Below, one piece after another: positions 33,402 to 46,133 of a DNA stretch of 64,000 nt. Numbering within the stretch: position 1 is the first letter of the stretch; the number at the start of each line of letters is the position of its first letter. The translations under genes and the position numbers were made by a program. Below the pieces are notes generated by a model. The model was not told where the DNA came from, made no database searches, and worked only from the letters and a program-made list of their open reading frames with translations. Source of the stretch: Catellatospora citrea (GTDB lineage Bacteria > Actinomycetota > Actinomycetes > Mycobacteriales > Micromonosporaceae); assembly GCF_003610235.1 (NCBI RefSeq), contig NZ_RAPR01000001.1, forward strand, positions 4,960,001-5,024,000. Reading direction: 5' to 3'.

Positions 33402-33842
33402 ATGAGCGAGCCGCAGGACAAAGAGGGGCGCCTGGAGGACCTGGAGCATGAGGCCGCCGGCTTCATGAACCCGTTCAAGTGGGGCAAGAAGAAGAAGGAA
33501 GAGGAGGAGGCGAAGAAGGCGCAGGAAGCCCAGGCGCAGGCCCAGGCTCAGGCGCAGGCCGCCCCTGCTCCGGCCGCGCCCCCGCCGGCCGCGCCATCGA
33601 TCACCGAACCGGCGGCCGCGCCCAAGCCCGCGGCTCCGGCAGCGGGGGCGCCCAAGCCCGCGGCCCCGACGCCGAAGGCGCCCGCCGAGCGCACCTACAA
33701 GGTGAAGTCCGGCGACACGCTGTGGGACATCGCGGCGCAGTACTACGGCGACGGCCGGCAGTACATGAAGATCGCGAAGGCCAACAACATCGCCAACCCG
33801 AACCTGATCAACGTCGGCGTGGTCCTGAAGATCCCCGACTGA
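33402..33842 (+). CDS. LysM-domain protein with charged/Ala-Pro linker, no signal peptide
   Basis: The 146-residue protein has an acidic N-terminus, a Lys-Glu-rich helix (KWGKKKKEEEEAKKAQEAQ), a Gln-Ala repeat and an Ala-Pro linker. One C-terminal LysM domain follows (TYKVKSGDTLWDIAAQYYGD ... NLINVGVVLKIPD, about residues 97-145). LysM binds N-acetylglucosamine in peptidoglycan, but no secretion signal is visible, as in the cytoplasmic BON/LysM-type proteins of many bacteria. The start ATG follows ACGGGGGG. The gene ends at a 13-bp bidirectional stem-loop. Confidence 0.88.
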   Translation: MSEPQDKEGRLEDLEHEAAGFMNPFKWGKKKKEEEEAKKAQEAQAQAQAQAQAAPAPAAPPPAAPSITEPAAAPKPAAPAAGAPKPAAPTPKAPAERTYKVKSGDTLWDIAAQYYGDGRQYMKIAKANNIANPNLINVGVVLKIPD

Positions 33843-33856
33843 GCAATGAACGTCAC

Positions 33857-33886
33857 GCGGCGGCGGGCCGGTCGGCCCGCCGCCGC
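33857..33886. terminator. Perfect 13-bp stem-loop between convergent LysM and ackA genes
   Basis: GCGGCGGCGGGCC (33857-33869) pairs exactly with GGCCCGCCGCCGC (33874-33886) around GGTC. Confidence 0.8.
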
Positions 33887-33912
33887 GCCGTGTCGTGCGA
33901 CGAGCCCGCGGC

Positions 33913-35007
33913 TCAGCGGGCCAGCAGCTCCGCGGTCTGGTTCGCGATCTCGAGCTCCTCGTCGGTGGGCACGACGCAGACCGCCGGGAACGCGCCGTCG
34001 GGCGAGATCAGGCGCTCGCCCCGCGCGGCGGACCCGTTGCGCGCGGCGTCCACCACGATGCCCAGCGCGCCGAGGTCGGACAGCGACGCCGCCCGGACGG
34101 GGGCGGCGTTCTCGCCCACGCCCGCGGTGAAGGTGATCGCGTCGACCCGGCCCAGCAGGGCGTAGTAGCCGCCGACGTACATCTTGACGCGCTCGCAGTA
34201 CACGTCGAAGGCCAGCTCGGCCGCGGCGTCGCCCTCGTCGCGCCGCCGCAGCACCTCGCGCATGTCGTTGTCGCCGCACAGGCCCTTCAGGCCGCTGCGC
34301 TGGTTCAGCAGGTCGTCGATGGCCTCGAAGGACATCCCGGCGACGCGGTGCAGGTGGAACACCACGGCGGGGTCGATGTTGCCGCTGCGGCTGCCCATCA
34401 CCAGGCCCTCCAGCGGGCTCAGGCCCATGCTGGTGGCGACGCTGCGCCCGCCGCGCACCGCGCAGGCGCTCGCCCCGTTGCCCAGGTGCAGCGTGATCAC
34501 GTTGACCTCGGCCGGGTCCCGGCCGAGCAGTTCGGCGGTGCGGCGCGAGACGTACTCGTGGGAGGTGCCGTGGAAGCCGTAGCGGGCGATGCCGTTCTCC
34601 TGGGCCACCTCGACGTCGATGGCGTACATCGCCTGCGCCGGCGGGATGGTCCGGTGGAACGCCGTGTCGAAGACGGCGACCTGGGGCACCCCGGGCAGCA
34701 TCTCCCGGGCGATCTTGATGCCCTCCAGGTTGACCGGGTTGTGCAGCGGCGCCAGCGGGACCAGCCGGGTGACCGCCTCCAGCACCTCGTCGTCGATGAG
34801 CGTCGGCGTGGAGAAGCGCAGCCCGCCGTGCACCACCCGGTGCCCGATGCCGTCCAGGTCGGACACGTCCGCCGAGAAGATCACCTCACGCACCGCCTGG
34901 GCGCAGTCGGTGACCCGCTCGATCAGCCCGCCGTCGACGGACTTGCCGTCGGCGTACAGGCCCCACTTCACCGAGGCCGAGCCGCAGTTCAGGACCAGGA
35001 TCTTCAT
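33913..35007 (-). CDS. ackA: Acetate kinase
   Basis: The 364-residue enzyme starts at the ATG overlapping the pta stop (ATGA). It has the acetokinase signature 1 (MKILVLNCGSASVKWGLY), IGHRVVHGG, FDTAFHRTIP, RYGFHGTSHEYVS and NVITLHLGNGASACAV, and the late GVGENAAPVRA. It interconverts acetyl phosphate + ADP with acetate + ATP. It is shorter than E. coli AckA (about 400 residues), as is common in actinobacteria. With pta it forms the acetate overflow/uptake pathway. Confidence 0.96.
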   Translation of the reverse strand: MKILVLNCGSASVKWGLYADGKSVDGGLIERVTDCAQAVREVIFSADVSDLDGIGHRVVHGGLRFSTPTLIDDEVLEAVTRLVPLAPLHNPVNLEGIKIAREMLPGVPQVAVFDTAFHRTIPPAQAMYAIDVEVAQENGIARYGFHGTSHEYVSRRTAELLGRDPAEVNVITLHLGNGASACAVRGGRSVATSMGLSPLEGLVMGSRSGNIDPAVVFHLHRVAGMSFEAIDDLLNQRSGLKGLCGDNDMREVLRRRDEGDAAAELAFDVYCERVKMYVGGYYALLGRVDAITFTAGVGENAAPVRAASLSDLGALGIVVDAARNGSAARGERLISPDGAFPAVCVVPTDEELEIANQTAELLAR

Positions 35008-37076
35008 GAGACCACCTGCGACTGGATGGCCGTGATGGCCACCGTGGAGATGATGTCGCGCACCGTCGCGCCCCGGGACAGGTCGTTGACCGGCTTGCGC
35101 AGGCCCTGCATGACCGGGCCCACCGCGACTGCGCCCGCCGAGCGCTGCACGGCCTTGTACGTGTTGTTGCCGGTGTTCAGGTCCGGGAAGATCAGCACGG
35201 TGGCCCGGCCGGCCACCTCGCTGCCGGGCAGCTTGGTCGCGGCGACGCTCGGGTCGACCGCGGCGTCGTACTGGATCGGGCCCTCCACCGGCAGGTCCGG
35301 GCGGCGCTCGCGGACCAGCTTGGTGGCCAGCGCCACCTTGTCCACCTCGGCGCCCTGCCCCGAGCCGCCGGTCGAGTAGGACAGCATGGCCACCCGCGGC
35401 TCCACCCCGAACCGGGCCGCCGTCTCGGCCGAGGACAGCGCGATGTCGGCGAGCTGCTCGGGCGTCGGGTCCGGGTTGATCGCGCAGTCGCCGTACACCA
35501 GCACGTGGTCGGCCAGGCACATGAAGAACACGCTGGAGGCGACGCCCACGCCCGGCTGCGTCTTGATGATCTCGAAGGCGGGCCGGATGGTGTCCGCGGT
35601 CGGGTGCACCGCGCCGGAGACCATCGCGTCGGCGCGCCCGGTGTGCACCATCATCGTGCCGAAGTAGTTCACGTTCGTCATCAGGTCGTACGCGATGTCG
35701 CGGGTCATGCCCTTGTGCGCGCGCATCCGCGCGTACTCGGCGGCGAACTCGGACCGCCAGCGCGAATCCGCGGGGTTGACCAGCCTGGTGTCGCCCAGGT
35801 CCAGGCCCAGCTCGCGGACCCGCTGCTCGAGCTGGTCGACCGGGCCGAGCAGGGTCAGGTCGCACACGCCGCGGCGGTTGAGCGCCTCGGCGGCGCGCAG
35901 GATCCGCTCCTCGACGCCCTCCGGCAGCACCACGTGGCGGCGGTCGGCGCGGGCGCGCTCGATCAGCTCGTACTCGAACATCAGCGGGGTGACCCGGTCG
36001 GGCTGGCTCAGGTCCAGCCGCCCGGCCAGCTCGATGGTGTCCACGTGCGACTCGAACAGGCCCAGCGCGGCGTCCACCTTGCGCTGGTTGTCGCCGCGCA
36101 GGCGGCCCTCCAAGCCGGTCAGCGCGGCGACGGTGTCGTAGCTGTCGGAGGGCACCGTGAAGACCGGCAACTCCACCCGGAACCGGCTCACCAGCGCCAC
36201 CACCCGCGGGTCGGGCTCCACGCCCAGCGTCAGCAGCAGGCCGGACACCGCCGCCTGGCCGCCCAGGTGCGCGGCGAACGTGGCCACGATCAGGTCGGCC
36301 CGGTCGCCGGGCGTCACCACCAGGCAGTTGTCCCGCAGGTGCTCCAGGAACGTGGGCACCGAGGCCGCCCCGACGACGGCGCTGACCACGTCGCGGGCCA
36401 GCGCGCTCGGGGTCGCGCCGTGCACCGGCGTCGCGTGCAGCGCCGCGGCCACCTCGGCGACCGTGGGGGCGGCGATGGCGGGCAACTGGGGGACGGCGTA
36501 CACCGGCACCGGCAGCAGCGGGAGGCGTCCGCTCGCGGCCGCGGCCACCCGGTTGGCGATGACGGCCAGCACCGGCAGCTCGTCGCAGGCGTAGTAGGCC
36601 GCCCGCACCGCGTCGGCGATGTCCCCGGCGTCCCGGCCGTGCCCGTTCACCACCGGCAGCACCGAAGCGCCGAGCTCGCCCGCGATACGCAGGTTGAGCT
36701 GCAGTTCCTCGGGCAGCGCCGGCTCGTCACGCCCCTCGCCGAGGGTACGGCCGAAGTCGGTGCCCACGATGATCACCGCGTCGCAGCTGCGCTCCAGCTG
36801 GTGGTAGTGCTCCAGGATCTCGCCGACCAGGTCGTCGACCCGGTGCGCGCCCAGCAGGGCGGAGGCGTGCTGGTAGCTCGGCCCCGTCGCGCCGATGGTG
36901 CCGTACCGGCTGCCCAGCAGGGCCACGACCGGGTCGGCGTCGTCGTCCTCGCGGGTGAGCGGGCGGAACACGCCCAGCCTGCGTACCCGTCGGCTGAGCA
37001 GTTCCGCGAGGCCCAGCGCCACCGCGGACTTGCCGCCGCCCGCCTCGACGCCGGTCACATATACGCCACGAGCCAC
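35004..37076 (-). CDS. pta: Phosphate acetyltransferase (long form)
   Basis: The 690-residue enzyme begins at the GTG of MARGVYVTGVEAGGGKS, with GGAGG 5 bases upstream; an in-frame GTG six codons earlier is possible. It has the three-part long Pta layout: an N-terminal P-loop domain (GVEAGGGKSAVALG), a DRTGG domain around residues 215-320, and the C-terminal catalytic domain (VVLPEGVEERILRAAEAL to LNTGNNTYKAVQRSAGAV). It transfers acetyl between CoA and phosphate. It overlaps ackA by four bases, so the two are one operon. Confidence 0.96.
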   Translation of the reverse strand: MARGVYVTGVEAGGGKSAVALGLAELLSRRVRRLGVFRPLTREDDDADPVVALLGSRYGTIGATGPSYQHASALLGAHRVDDLVGEILEHYHQLERSCDAVIIVGTDFGRTLGEGRDEPALPEELQLNLRIAGELGASVLPVVNGHGRDAGDIADAVRAAYYACDELPVLAVIANRVAAAASGRLPLLPVPVYAVPQLPAIAAPTVAEVAAALHATPVHGATPSALARDVVSAVVGAASVPTFLEHLRDNCLVVTPGDRADLIVATFAAHLGGQAAVSGLLLTLGVEPDPRVVALVSRFRVELPVFTVPSDSYDTVAALTGLEGRLRGDNQRKVDAALGLFESHVDTIELAGRLDLSQPDRVTPLMFEYELIERARADRRHVVLPEGVEERILRAAEALNRRGVCDLTLLGPVDQLEQRVRELGLDLGDTRLVNPADSRWRSEFAAEYARMRAHKGMTRDIAYDLMTNVNYFGTMMVHTGRADAMVSGAVHPTADTIRPAFEIIKTQPGVGVASSVFFMCLADHVLVYGDCAINPDPTPEQLADIALSSAETAARFGVEPRVAMLSYSTGGSGQGAEVDKVALATKLVRERRPDLPVEGPIQYDAAVDPSVAATKLPGSEVAGRATVLIFPDLNTGNNTYKAVQRSAGAVAVGPVMQGLRKPVNDLSRGATVRDIISTVAITAIQSQVVS

Positions 37077-37175
37077 GATGACCTCCGCACCCACCCTACG
37101 ACGGAAGCCGTGGCCGGCGACGGCGGCGTCGCCGGTTACCCATGCCCTGATCCGGAGTGCACCGGGCCGTGCCGG

Positions 37176-38630
37176 TCAGAACACGTTGTCCCAGAGCGCC
37201 TGAATGACCGTCGTCTGGACGAGCGAGATGACCACCAGCGTGACGACCACCAGGCCGGCCACCAGGCGACCGGTGTGCCGGGTCCAGCGGTCCACCACCA
37301 GTCCGGCCGTCGCGGCGAGCATCGGGTAGAGGAACGCCCAGGTGCGCTCCACCTCGCCCGGCCGCAGCTTGGTCCATTCCGCGGGCAGTGCCGCCCACAC
37401 GACCATGAGCAGGACGATCACCAGCGGCAGGCTCGCCTTGCGGGCGTCCGGGAACCGCTTGCCCAATCCGTAGACGCCGAGCGCGGCGATCGGCAGGCCG
37501 GCGTAGATCAACCAGGCCGCCGGGGCGCCGAAGACCCAGTACGGGTCGTACGGGTGGCCGGAGGGGGGCGACGAGTTGTACGCGGCGAGGATGTCGAAGC
37601 CGAGCAGCAGGCGGGCCAGGGCGAGCGTCACGACGCCGCCCAGCGCCGCCGCACCCAGCAATCGGGCGATCTCCCGCACGCGGCGCAGCTGGACGATCGC
37701 CGCCAGCGCGGTCGCCAGCGCGATGAACGCGGTGGCGTAGGTCAGCAGGGTGGCCGCGGCCAGGGCCGCCCCGCCGAGTGCGGCCAGCGTCGCCGAACGC
37801 CGGTGCAGGGCGACCATGAACAGGGCGGCGGCAGCCGTCATCGCGGTGGCGTAGACCGCGTCCATGCTCGTGTACGCGAGCATCAGCGGGCCCGGGGCCG
37901 CGACGAACAGCACGGCGGCGATGCGCCCCGCGCGCTCCCCGCCCAGCACCCGGCCCATGGCCCAGGCGTTGGCCGCGGCGGCCATGCCGATGAAGGCGAT
38001 CACCGTGGCCACCCGCAGCGGGTGGGCGCCGAGCACCTTGTAGAGCACGTGCAGCACCAGGTGGATGCCCGCCGGATGGGTCTTCGAGTTGTACGCGTGG
38101 AACTCCGGCACCAGGTCGGGGTGGTGCTCCACGAAGCCGCGGATCCCGTACTCCTCGACGTAGTGCAGGTCGGAGGTGTAGTAAGGCGAGTCGGGGTCGG
38201 TGGACACGCCGCGGATCAGCTGGTCGAGATCGCCGCGCACCATGGCCACCGCGGCGGCCACCCCGACGCCCACCACGATCAGCAGGCTGATCGCGAGCCA
38301 GGTCGGCATCTGCCGCCGCGAGGTCACGAGCCAGGCCACGGCCGACAACAGCAGCGCCGCCGGTATCATCAGCAACGCCGTCTGCTCCAGCACCGGCAGC
38401 CAGTGCCCGTAGATCGGCGGGTGCGAGAAGATCCCGAAGTCGATGGTGACCCTGGCGAAGCTGTAGGCCAGGAAGGCGACGATCATCACGCCGACAGCCG
38501 CCATGATCAGGATCGGGCCCAGGCTCAGCCGTGCCGCGACGGCTCCCTCGGTCGGCTGGCCGACGGGAGAGTCGTCCGACTCGGCCCGGATGTCGGCACT
38601 GCTCGGCGACGGCAGTGTGGGTTGCGGCAC
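37176..38630 (-). CDS. Polytopic membrane protein, glycosyltransferase GT-C-like
   Basis: The 484-residue protein has about 11-12 hydrophobic helices after a polar N-terminus of about 38 residues. A large loop after the third helix contains acidic and His residues (TSDLHYVEEYGIRGFVEHHPD) and HAYNSKTHPAGIHL, reminiscent of the first extracytoplasmic loop of lipid-linked-sugar-dependent GT-C glycosyltransferases. No strict GT39 or GT87 motif is recognised, so the sugar and acceptor are unknown. The start is GTG. It is upstream of pta on the same strand with a 99-base gap. Confidence 0.7.
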   Translation of the reverse strand: MPQPTLPSPSSADIRAESDDSPVGQPTEGAVAARLSLGPILIMAAVGVMIVAFLAYSFARVTIDFGIFSHPPIYGHWLPVLEQTALLMIPAALLLSAVAWLVTSRRQMPTWLAISLLIVVGVGVAAAVAMVRGDLDQLIRGVSTDPDSPYYTSDLHYVEEYGIRGFVEHHPDLVPEFHAYNSKTHPAGIHLVLHVLYKVLGAHPLRVATVIAFIGMAAAANAWAMGRVLGGERAGRIAAVLFVAAPGPLMLAYTSMDAVYATAMTAAAALFMVALHRRSATLAALGGAALAAATLLTYATAFIALATALAAIVQLRRVREIARLLGAAALGGVVTLALARLLLGFDILAAYNSSPPSGHPYDPYWVFGAPAAWLIYAGLPIAALGVYGLGKRFPDARKASLPLVIVLLMVVWAALPAEWTKLRPGEVERTWAFLYPMLAATAGLVVDRWTRHTGRLVAGLVVVTLVVISLVQTTVIQALWDNVF

Positions 38631-38741
38631 GGGAACGCTCCAGGAGGGCGGAAGGGGTGTGTCCGGCGCGGGAACCGCTCAACTGTAGCGGTCTCACGTT
38701 TCGGTGTCGGACCCCGGCGTGGCCTGGAGGCGCTCGTGCGG

Positions 38742-38918
38742 CTACTCGTCGTCCTCGTCGAGGCGGGCCAGCCAGGTGGCGAAGCGCTCGACGGGGGTCT
38801 CGAACTCGGGGTTCAGGTCGATGAAGTCGCGCAGCCGCTCGGCCAGCCACTCCAGGGTGACCTGCTCGTCGCCCCGACGCTCGACCAGCTCCTCGATGCC
38901 GCGGTCGGTGAAGTACAT
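38742..38918 (-). CDS. DUF6104 small acidic protein
   Basis: The 58-residue protein begins MYFTDRGIEELVERRGDEQV and ends WLARLDEDDE, matching the DUF6104 family that I recall next to kgd in actinobacteria. GGAGG stands 5 bases upstream of the ATG. It is predicted all-helical and acidic, with no membrane segment. Function unknown; repeated linkage to the 2-oxoglutarate dehydrogenase gene suggests but does not prove a link with central metabolism. It lies just downstream of kgd, after the terminator at 38937. Confidence 0.85.
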   Translation of the reverse strand: MYFTDRGIEELVERRGDEQVTLEWLAERLRDFIDLNPEFETPVERFATWLARLDEDDE

Positions 38919-38936
38919 GGGATCCTCCGGGAAAAG

Positions 38937-38976
38937 CCGCCGTCCCCGCCCCGCGCCTGCGGGCCGGGGACGGCGG
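38937..38976 (-). terminator. 12-bp stem-loop between kgd and the DUF6104 gene
   Basis: CCGCCGTCCCCG (38937-38948) and CGGGGACGGCGG (38965-38976) pair perfectly around a 16-base GC-rich loop. Confidence 0.7.
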
Positions 38977-39003
38977 TCATCACTGTGTTCGATCGCGCTG
39001 TGT

Positions 39004-42711
<3,708 letters not shown>

Positions 42712-42930
42712 GGGTTTTTTCGCCTCTTCCGCACGTCTTTAACGAGTACTCAGAAAACCGGGTCCCAGGCTACGCGGTGCGATGTGGGGCGGCACTCGCG
42801 GCACGGCTCCGTGTCGCATGACACACGCCGTCCTATGCGCGACAGTACGCCGCGGGCGAAACCGCAGCTCGGCGGTGACCCAGGGCACAGGGCACCCGTG
42901 CGGGCCGGCACCCGCAGCGACGGAGCCCGC

Positions 42931-43608
42931 TCAGCCGGGCACCGCGATCCAGGTCGCCTCGGCCCGGGCCAGCAGGTTCCCGTCCGGGGCGTAGAGCGAC
43001 GAGCGGACCAGCGCCTTGCGGCCCTCCCGGTGCACCGGCTCGCCGACCACCACGCACTCGTCGTCCGGTTCCGGCAGCGCATCCACCGCCACCGCGTACC
43101 GGCCGAGCACGAACGCCTGGTCCCGGTCGATGACGGCCCAGCCGCCCGGGCAGTCCAGCGCGGCCCACACCACGGCCGGCGACCGGTCGGTCGGCACGAG
43201 GAAGGTGGCCGCGGTCCGGCCGTCGGGCAGCCGCCCCGGGAAGATGCGCAGCCCGTCGGGACGCTGCGGGCCGCAGACGAAGCAGGTGGGGAACGGGTGG
43301 TCGGTATGCCCGGGGTAGCGGCCGGACGCCGCCAGCGCCTCGGTGCGGCTCACCGGCGGCACCGCCGGGATGTCGTCGGCCCGCAGGGTCACCGAGGCGA
43401 TCAGCGTCTCCTGCGGGTCGTGCACCGCCCAGCCGTCCGCGGTCGCGGCGACCGTCAGCGCCGTCTCCAGCGGCGGCGGCTTGCGCAACGTGATCTCGAC
43501 CAGCCCGTCCACCGCGCCGACAGCCCCCGCGACCAGGCCACTCGTCCAGCCGCCGTTGCCGGAGCCGGGCGGGCCGTTGTGCCGGGCGTCGATCACCAGG
43601 GAGGTCAT
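42931..43608 (-). CDS. Hot-dog thioesterase-like protein
   Basis: The 225-residue protein starts at the ATG of MTSLVIDARHNGPPGSGNGG; longer starts add non-conserved residues. The pattern of a GNGGWTSGLVAGAV helix, FPTCFVCGPQRPDGLRIFPG in the middle and a second hot-dog half (WAALDCPGGWAVIDRD ... EPVHREGRKALVRSSLYAPDGNLLARAEATW) resembles actinobacterial double-hot-dog acyl-CoA thioesterases. The catalytic residue is not identifiable. It is divergent from the OlsB-like gene. Confidence 0.75.
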   Translation of the reverse strand: MTSLVIDARHNGPPGSGNGGWTSGLVAGAVGAVDGLVEITLRKPPPLETALTVAATADGWAVHDPQETLIASVTLRADDIPAVPPVSRTEALAASGRYPGHTDHPFPTCFVCGPQRPDGLRIFPGRLPDGRTAATFLVPTDRSPAVVWAALDCPGGWAVIDRDQAFVLGRYAVAVDALPEPDDECVVVGEPVHREGRKALVRSSLYAPDGNLLARAEATWIAVPG

Positions 43609-43687
43609 GCCTGCAAGCCTCTCACTCTTCATGTGCCGGTCATCCAGCGCGGGCCCAGGTGTCAAGCAGGGCTTCTACACAGGGCAC

Positions 43688-44431
43688 ATGACGACGATGT
43701 TGTTGACCGCCGCCCCCACCGGCTACTCCGCGCTGATCGCCGGGGACGCGGCCACGGTCGAGGCGGCACAGCGGCTGCGCTACCGCGTTTTCGCCGAGGA
43801 GATGGGCGCCCAGCTTCCCGACACCGGAGGCCTGGACGTCGACGAGTACGACGCGTACTGCGACCACCTCGTGGTGCGGGAGGACCGCACCGGCGAGATC
43901 GTCGGCACGTACCGCCTGCTGCCCCCGCAGCGGGCCATCTGGCTGGGCCGCCGGTACGGCGACAGCGAATTCGACCTGACCGCCCTCACCGTCCTGCGCG
44001 ACCAGCTGGTCGAGGCCGGGCGCAGCTGCGTGCACCCCGACCACCGCACCGGCGCCGTGATCAACCTGATGTGGGCCGGCATCGCGAAGTACCTGGACCG
44101 GATGGGCCACCGCTGGCTGAGCGGCTGCGCCTCGGTGCCGCTGGCCGACGGCGGCGTGCAGGCGTCGCAGGTGTGGGACCTGGCGTCCCGCAAGCACCTG
44201 TCGCCGCCGCAGCTGCGGGTGCAGCCGCGCAACCCGTGGCAGCCGCTGCCCGTCGAGCGTCCCGCCACGATCGCCGCCGCGCCGCCGCTGCTGCGCGGAT
44301 ACCTGCGGCTGGGCGCGTGGGTGGCCGGTGCGCCCGCGCACGACGCGTCCTTCGGCGTGGCCGACTTCTACGTGCTGCTCGGCGTGGACCGGATCGACCC
44401 CCGCTACCTCAAGCACTTCCTGGCCGCGTGA
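43688..44431 (+). CDS. OlsB-like acyl-ACP-dependent N-acyltransferase (GNAT fold)
   Basis: The 247-residue protein matches the OlsB/hemolysin-like GNAT family: RLRYRVFAEEMGAQLP, DEYDAYCDHLVVRE, EIVGTYRLLPP and the long C-terminal domain with LSGCASVPL. OlsB transfers a 3-hydroxyacyl group to the alpha-amine of ornithine, giving lyso-ornithine lipid. The PlsC-like gene 25 bases downstream would supply the second acylation, strengthening the ornithine-lipid reading. Other amino-acid head groups are possible. Confidence 0.82.
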   Translation: MTTMLLTAAPTGYSALIAGDAATVEAAQRLRYRVFAEEMGAQLPDTGGLDVDEYDAYCDHLVVREDRTGEIVGTYRLLPPQRAIWLGRRYGDSEFDLTALTVLRDQLVEAGRSCVHPDHRTGAVINLMWAGIAKYLDRMGHRWLSGCASVPLADGGVQASQVWDLASRKHLSPPQLRVQPRNPWQPLPVERPATIAAAPPLLRGYLRLGAWVAGAPAHDASFGVADFYVLLGVDRIDPRYLKHFLAA

Positions 44432-44456
44432 GCGGCTCGCGACAGGGGTGAGCACA

Positions 44457-45287
44457 GTGCGAGCGATGAGAACCGAGCCGCGGACTGCGGTCCCGCCCGC
44501 GGCGGGCGCTGCGGTTCGTCCGGCGCCGCCGCCGCGGATACCGGCGGACCAGCTCTGGCGGCCGTACGCGGACTGCGGTCGCCAGTGCGGAGGCGACGGC
44601 GGGCCGCGGGTCGGCCGGCTGCGCCAGGCGCTGCGGGCCGTGGCGGGCGGGCTGGTGCTGCTGCTCGGCGTGCTGCTGCCGTGGCGGCCCGACCTGATGG
44701 CTCGGGCCCTGCTGCGGGCGCTGGGCATCCGGCTGCGGATGACCGGACCCGGCGTCACGCCGGGCGCGCTGCTGGTCGGCAACCACGTCTCCTGGCTGGA
44801 CATCGTGGTGATGACGGCGCTGAGCCGGCGGGCGGGGCGGCTGCGCATGGTGGCCAAGACCGAGGTCGGCTCGTGGCCGGTGATCGGGCGGATCGCCCGA
44901 CGCCAGCAGACGATCTTCGTGGATCGGGCCCGGCCCCGGGCGCTGCCGGGCACGGTCGCGCAGGTGGCGGCCGCGTTGCGGGCGGGGCAGGCGGTGCAGG
45001 TGTTCCCTGAGGGGACGACCACCTGCGGGCCGCACCCGGTGCCGTGGCGGGCGGCGTTCCTGCAGGCCGCGGTTGACGCGGGCGCGCCGGTGCAGACCTT
45101 CACGCTGCGCTACGCGCACCCGGCGGCGGGTTTCGTCGGCGACGACACCCTGATCGTGTCGCTGCGCCGGGTGCTCGCGGCGCGCGGCATGTCCGTGGCC
45201 GTGCTGCTGGGCGCGTCGCGTCCGGCCGACGCGCCCCGGCGGGAACTGGCCGCCCGGCTCTCGCACGCCGACCTGCCCGCGGCCTGA
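44457..45287 (+). CDS. OlsA/PlsC-like 1-acyl-glycerophosphate acyltransferase family protein
   Basis: The protein of 276 residues (GTG at 44457, after GGGGTGAG; alternatives GTG 44448 and ATG 44466) has the acyltransferase block I GNHVSWLDIVVM (NHxSxxD) and block III VFPEGTTTCG. One or two membrane helices precede it (residues about 58-75). Following an OlsB-like gene, it likely O-acylates lyso-ornithine lipid; ordinary phosphatidic-acid synthesis is the alternative. Its N-terminal 35 residues are Pro/Ala-rich. Confidence 0.82.
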   Translation: MRAMRTEPRTAVPPAAGAAVRPAPPPRIPADQLWRPYADCGRQCGGDGGPRVGRLRQALRAVAGGLVLLLGVLLPWRPDLMARALLRALGIRLRMTGPGVTPGALLVGNHVSWLDIVVMTALSRRAGRLRMVAKTEVGSWPVIGRIARRQQTIFVDRARPRALPGTVAQVAAALRAGQAVQVFPEGTTTCGPHPVPWRAAFLQAAVDAGAPVQTFTLRYAHPAAGFVGDDTLIVSLRRVLAARGMSVAVLLGASRPADAPRRELAARLSHADLPAA

Positions 45288-45387
45288 GCGGGTCGGCGCG
45301 GTCCTGACCGGGTCAGCCGGGTGACCGGGTAAACCGGTGCGATAGTTCCGAATTCAGCTGATTCGCCGGGTTCTGTCGTCGAATTCA

Positions 45388-45402
45388 CAGGAAGCGTTCA
45401 GG
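45388..45402 (+). promoter_or_regulatory. CAGG direct repeat with 11-bp period upstream of the first TCS
   Basis: CAGG occurs at 45388-45391 and 45399-45402, 11 bases apart, 36-50 bases before the response-regulator ATG. The spacing suits OmpR-type tandem binding, as at the two other sites in this region (47797 and 53255). The motif is short, so the evidence is weak alone. Confidence 0.35.
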
Positions 45403-45437
45403 GTATCCACAGCGCCGGGCGAGCGATCCGGCGCAGG

Positions 45438-46133
45438 ATGGAGCACATGCCTGAGGCGAATCTGCTCGTGGTCGAGGATGACCCGAACATCCTGGAGCTG
45501 CTGTCGGCCAGCCTGCGTTTCGCGGGCTTCGAGGTCAAGGCGGTGGGCGACGGCGCGACCGCGCTCGACGCCGCCGCGAAGGTGCGGCCTGACCTCGTCG
45601 TGCTCGACGTGATGCTGCCGGACCTCGACGGCTTCGAGGTGATCAAGCAGCTCCGCCAGGACCGCGGCCGGGTGCCGGTGGTGTTCCTGACCGCGCGCGA
45701 CGCCACCGACGACAAGATCCGCGGGCTGACGCTGGGCGGCGACGACTACGTCACCAAGCCGTTCAGCCTCGAGGAGCTGACCGCCCGCATCCGCGCCGTG
45801 TTGCGCCGCACCAGCGGCGAGACCGGCACGCCCCGGCTCACGTTCGCCGATCTGGAGCTGGACGAGGAGACGCACGAGGTGCGCCGGGCGGGCAACCTGG
45901 TGCAGCTGTCGCCGACCGAGTTCAAGCTGCTGCGCTACCTGATGCTCAACCCCAACCGGGTGCTGTCCAAGGCGCAGATCCTCGACCACGTGTGGAACTA
46001 CGACTTCCGGGGCGACGACAACATCGTCGAGTCCTACATCTCGTACCTGCGCCGCAAGGTCGACAACGTGTCGCCCCGGCTCATCCAGACCCTGCGCGGC
46101 GTCGGCTACGTGCTGCGCAAGCCGACGTCGTGA
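45438..46133 (+). CDS. OmpR-family response regulator (MprA-like)
   Basis: The 231-residue regulator (228 from the second ATG, MPEANLLVV) has a receiver domain with acidic pair EDD, phospho-acceptor Asp in VVLDVMLPDLDGFEV (about residue 54), the switch Thr in FLTARD and Lys in YVTKPFSLEE. A winged-helix DNA-binding domain follows (about 130-228, LSPTEFKLLRYLMLNPNRVLSK). It shares its stop with the start of the kinase gene (GTGA overlap). With kinase and HtrA downstream the order matches mprA-mprB-pepD of mycobacteria, an envelope-stress system. Confidence 0.93.
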   Translation: MEHMPEANLLVVEDDPNILELLSASLRFAGFEVKAVGDGATALDAAAKVRPDLVVLDVMLPDLDGFEVIKQLRQDRGRVPVVFLTARDATDDKIRGLTLGGDDYVTKPFSLEELTARIRAVLRRTSGETGTPRLTFADLELDEETHEVRRAGNLVQLSPTEFKLLRYLMLNPNRVLSKAQILDHVWNYDFRGDDNIVESYISYLRRKVDNVSPRLIQTLRGVGYVLRKPTS

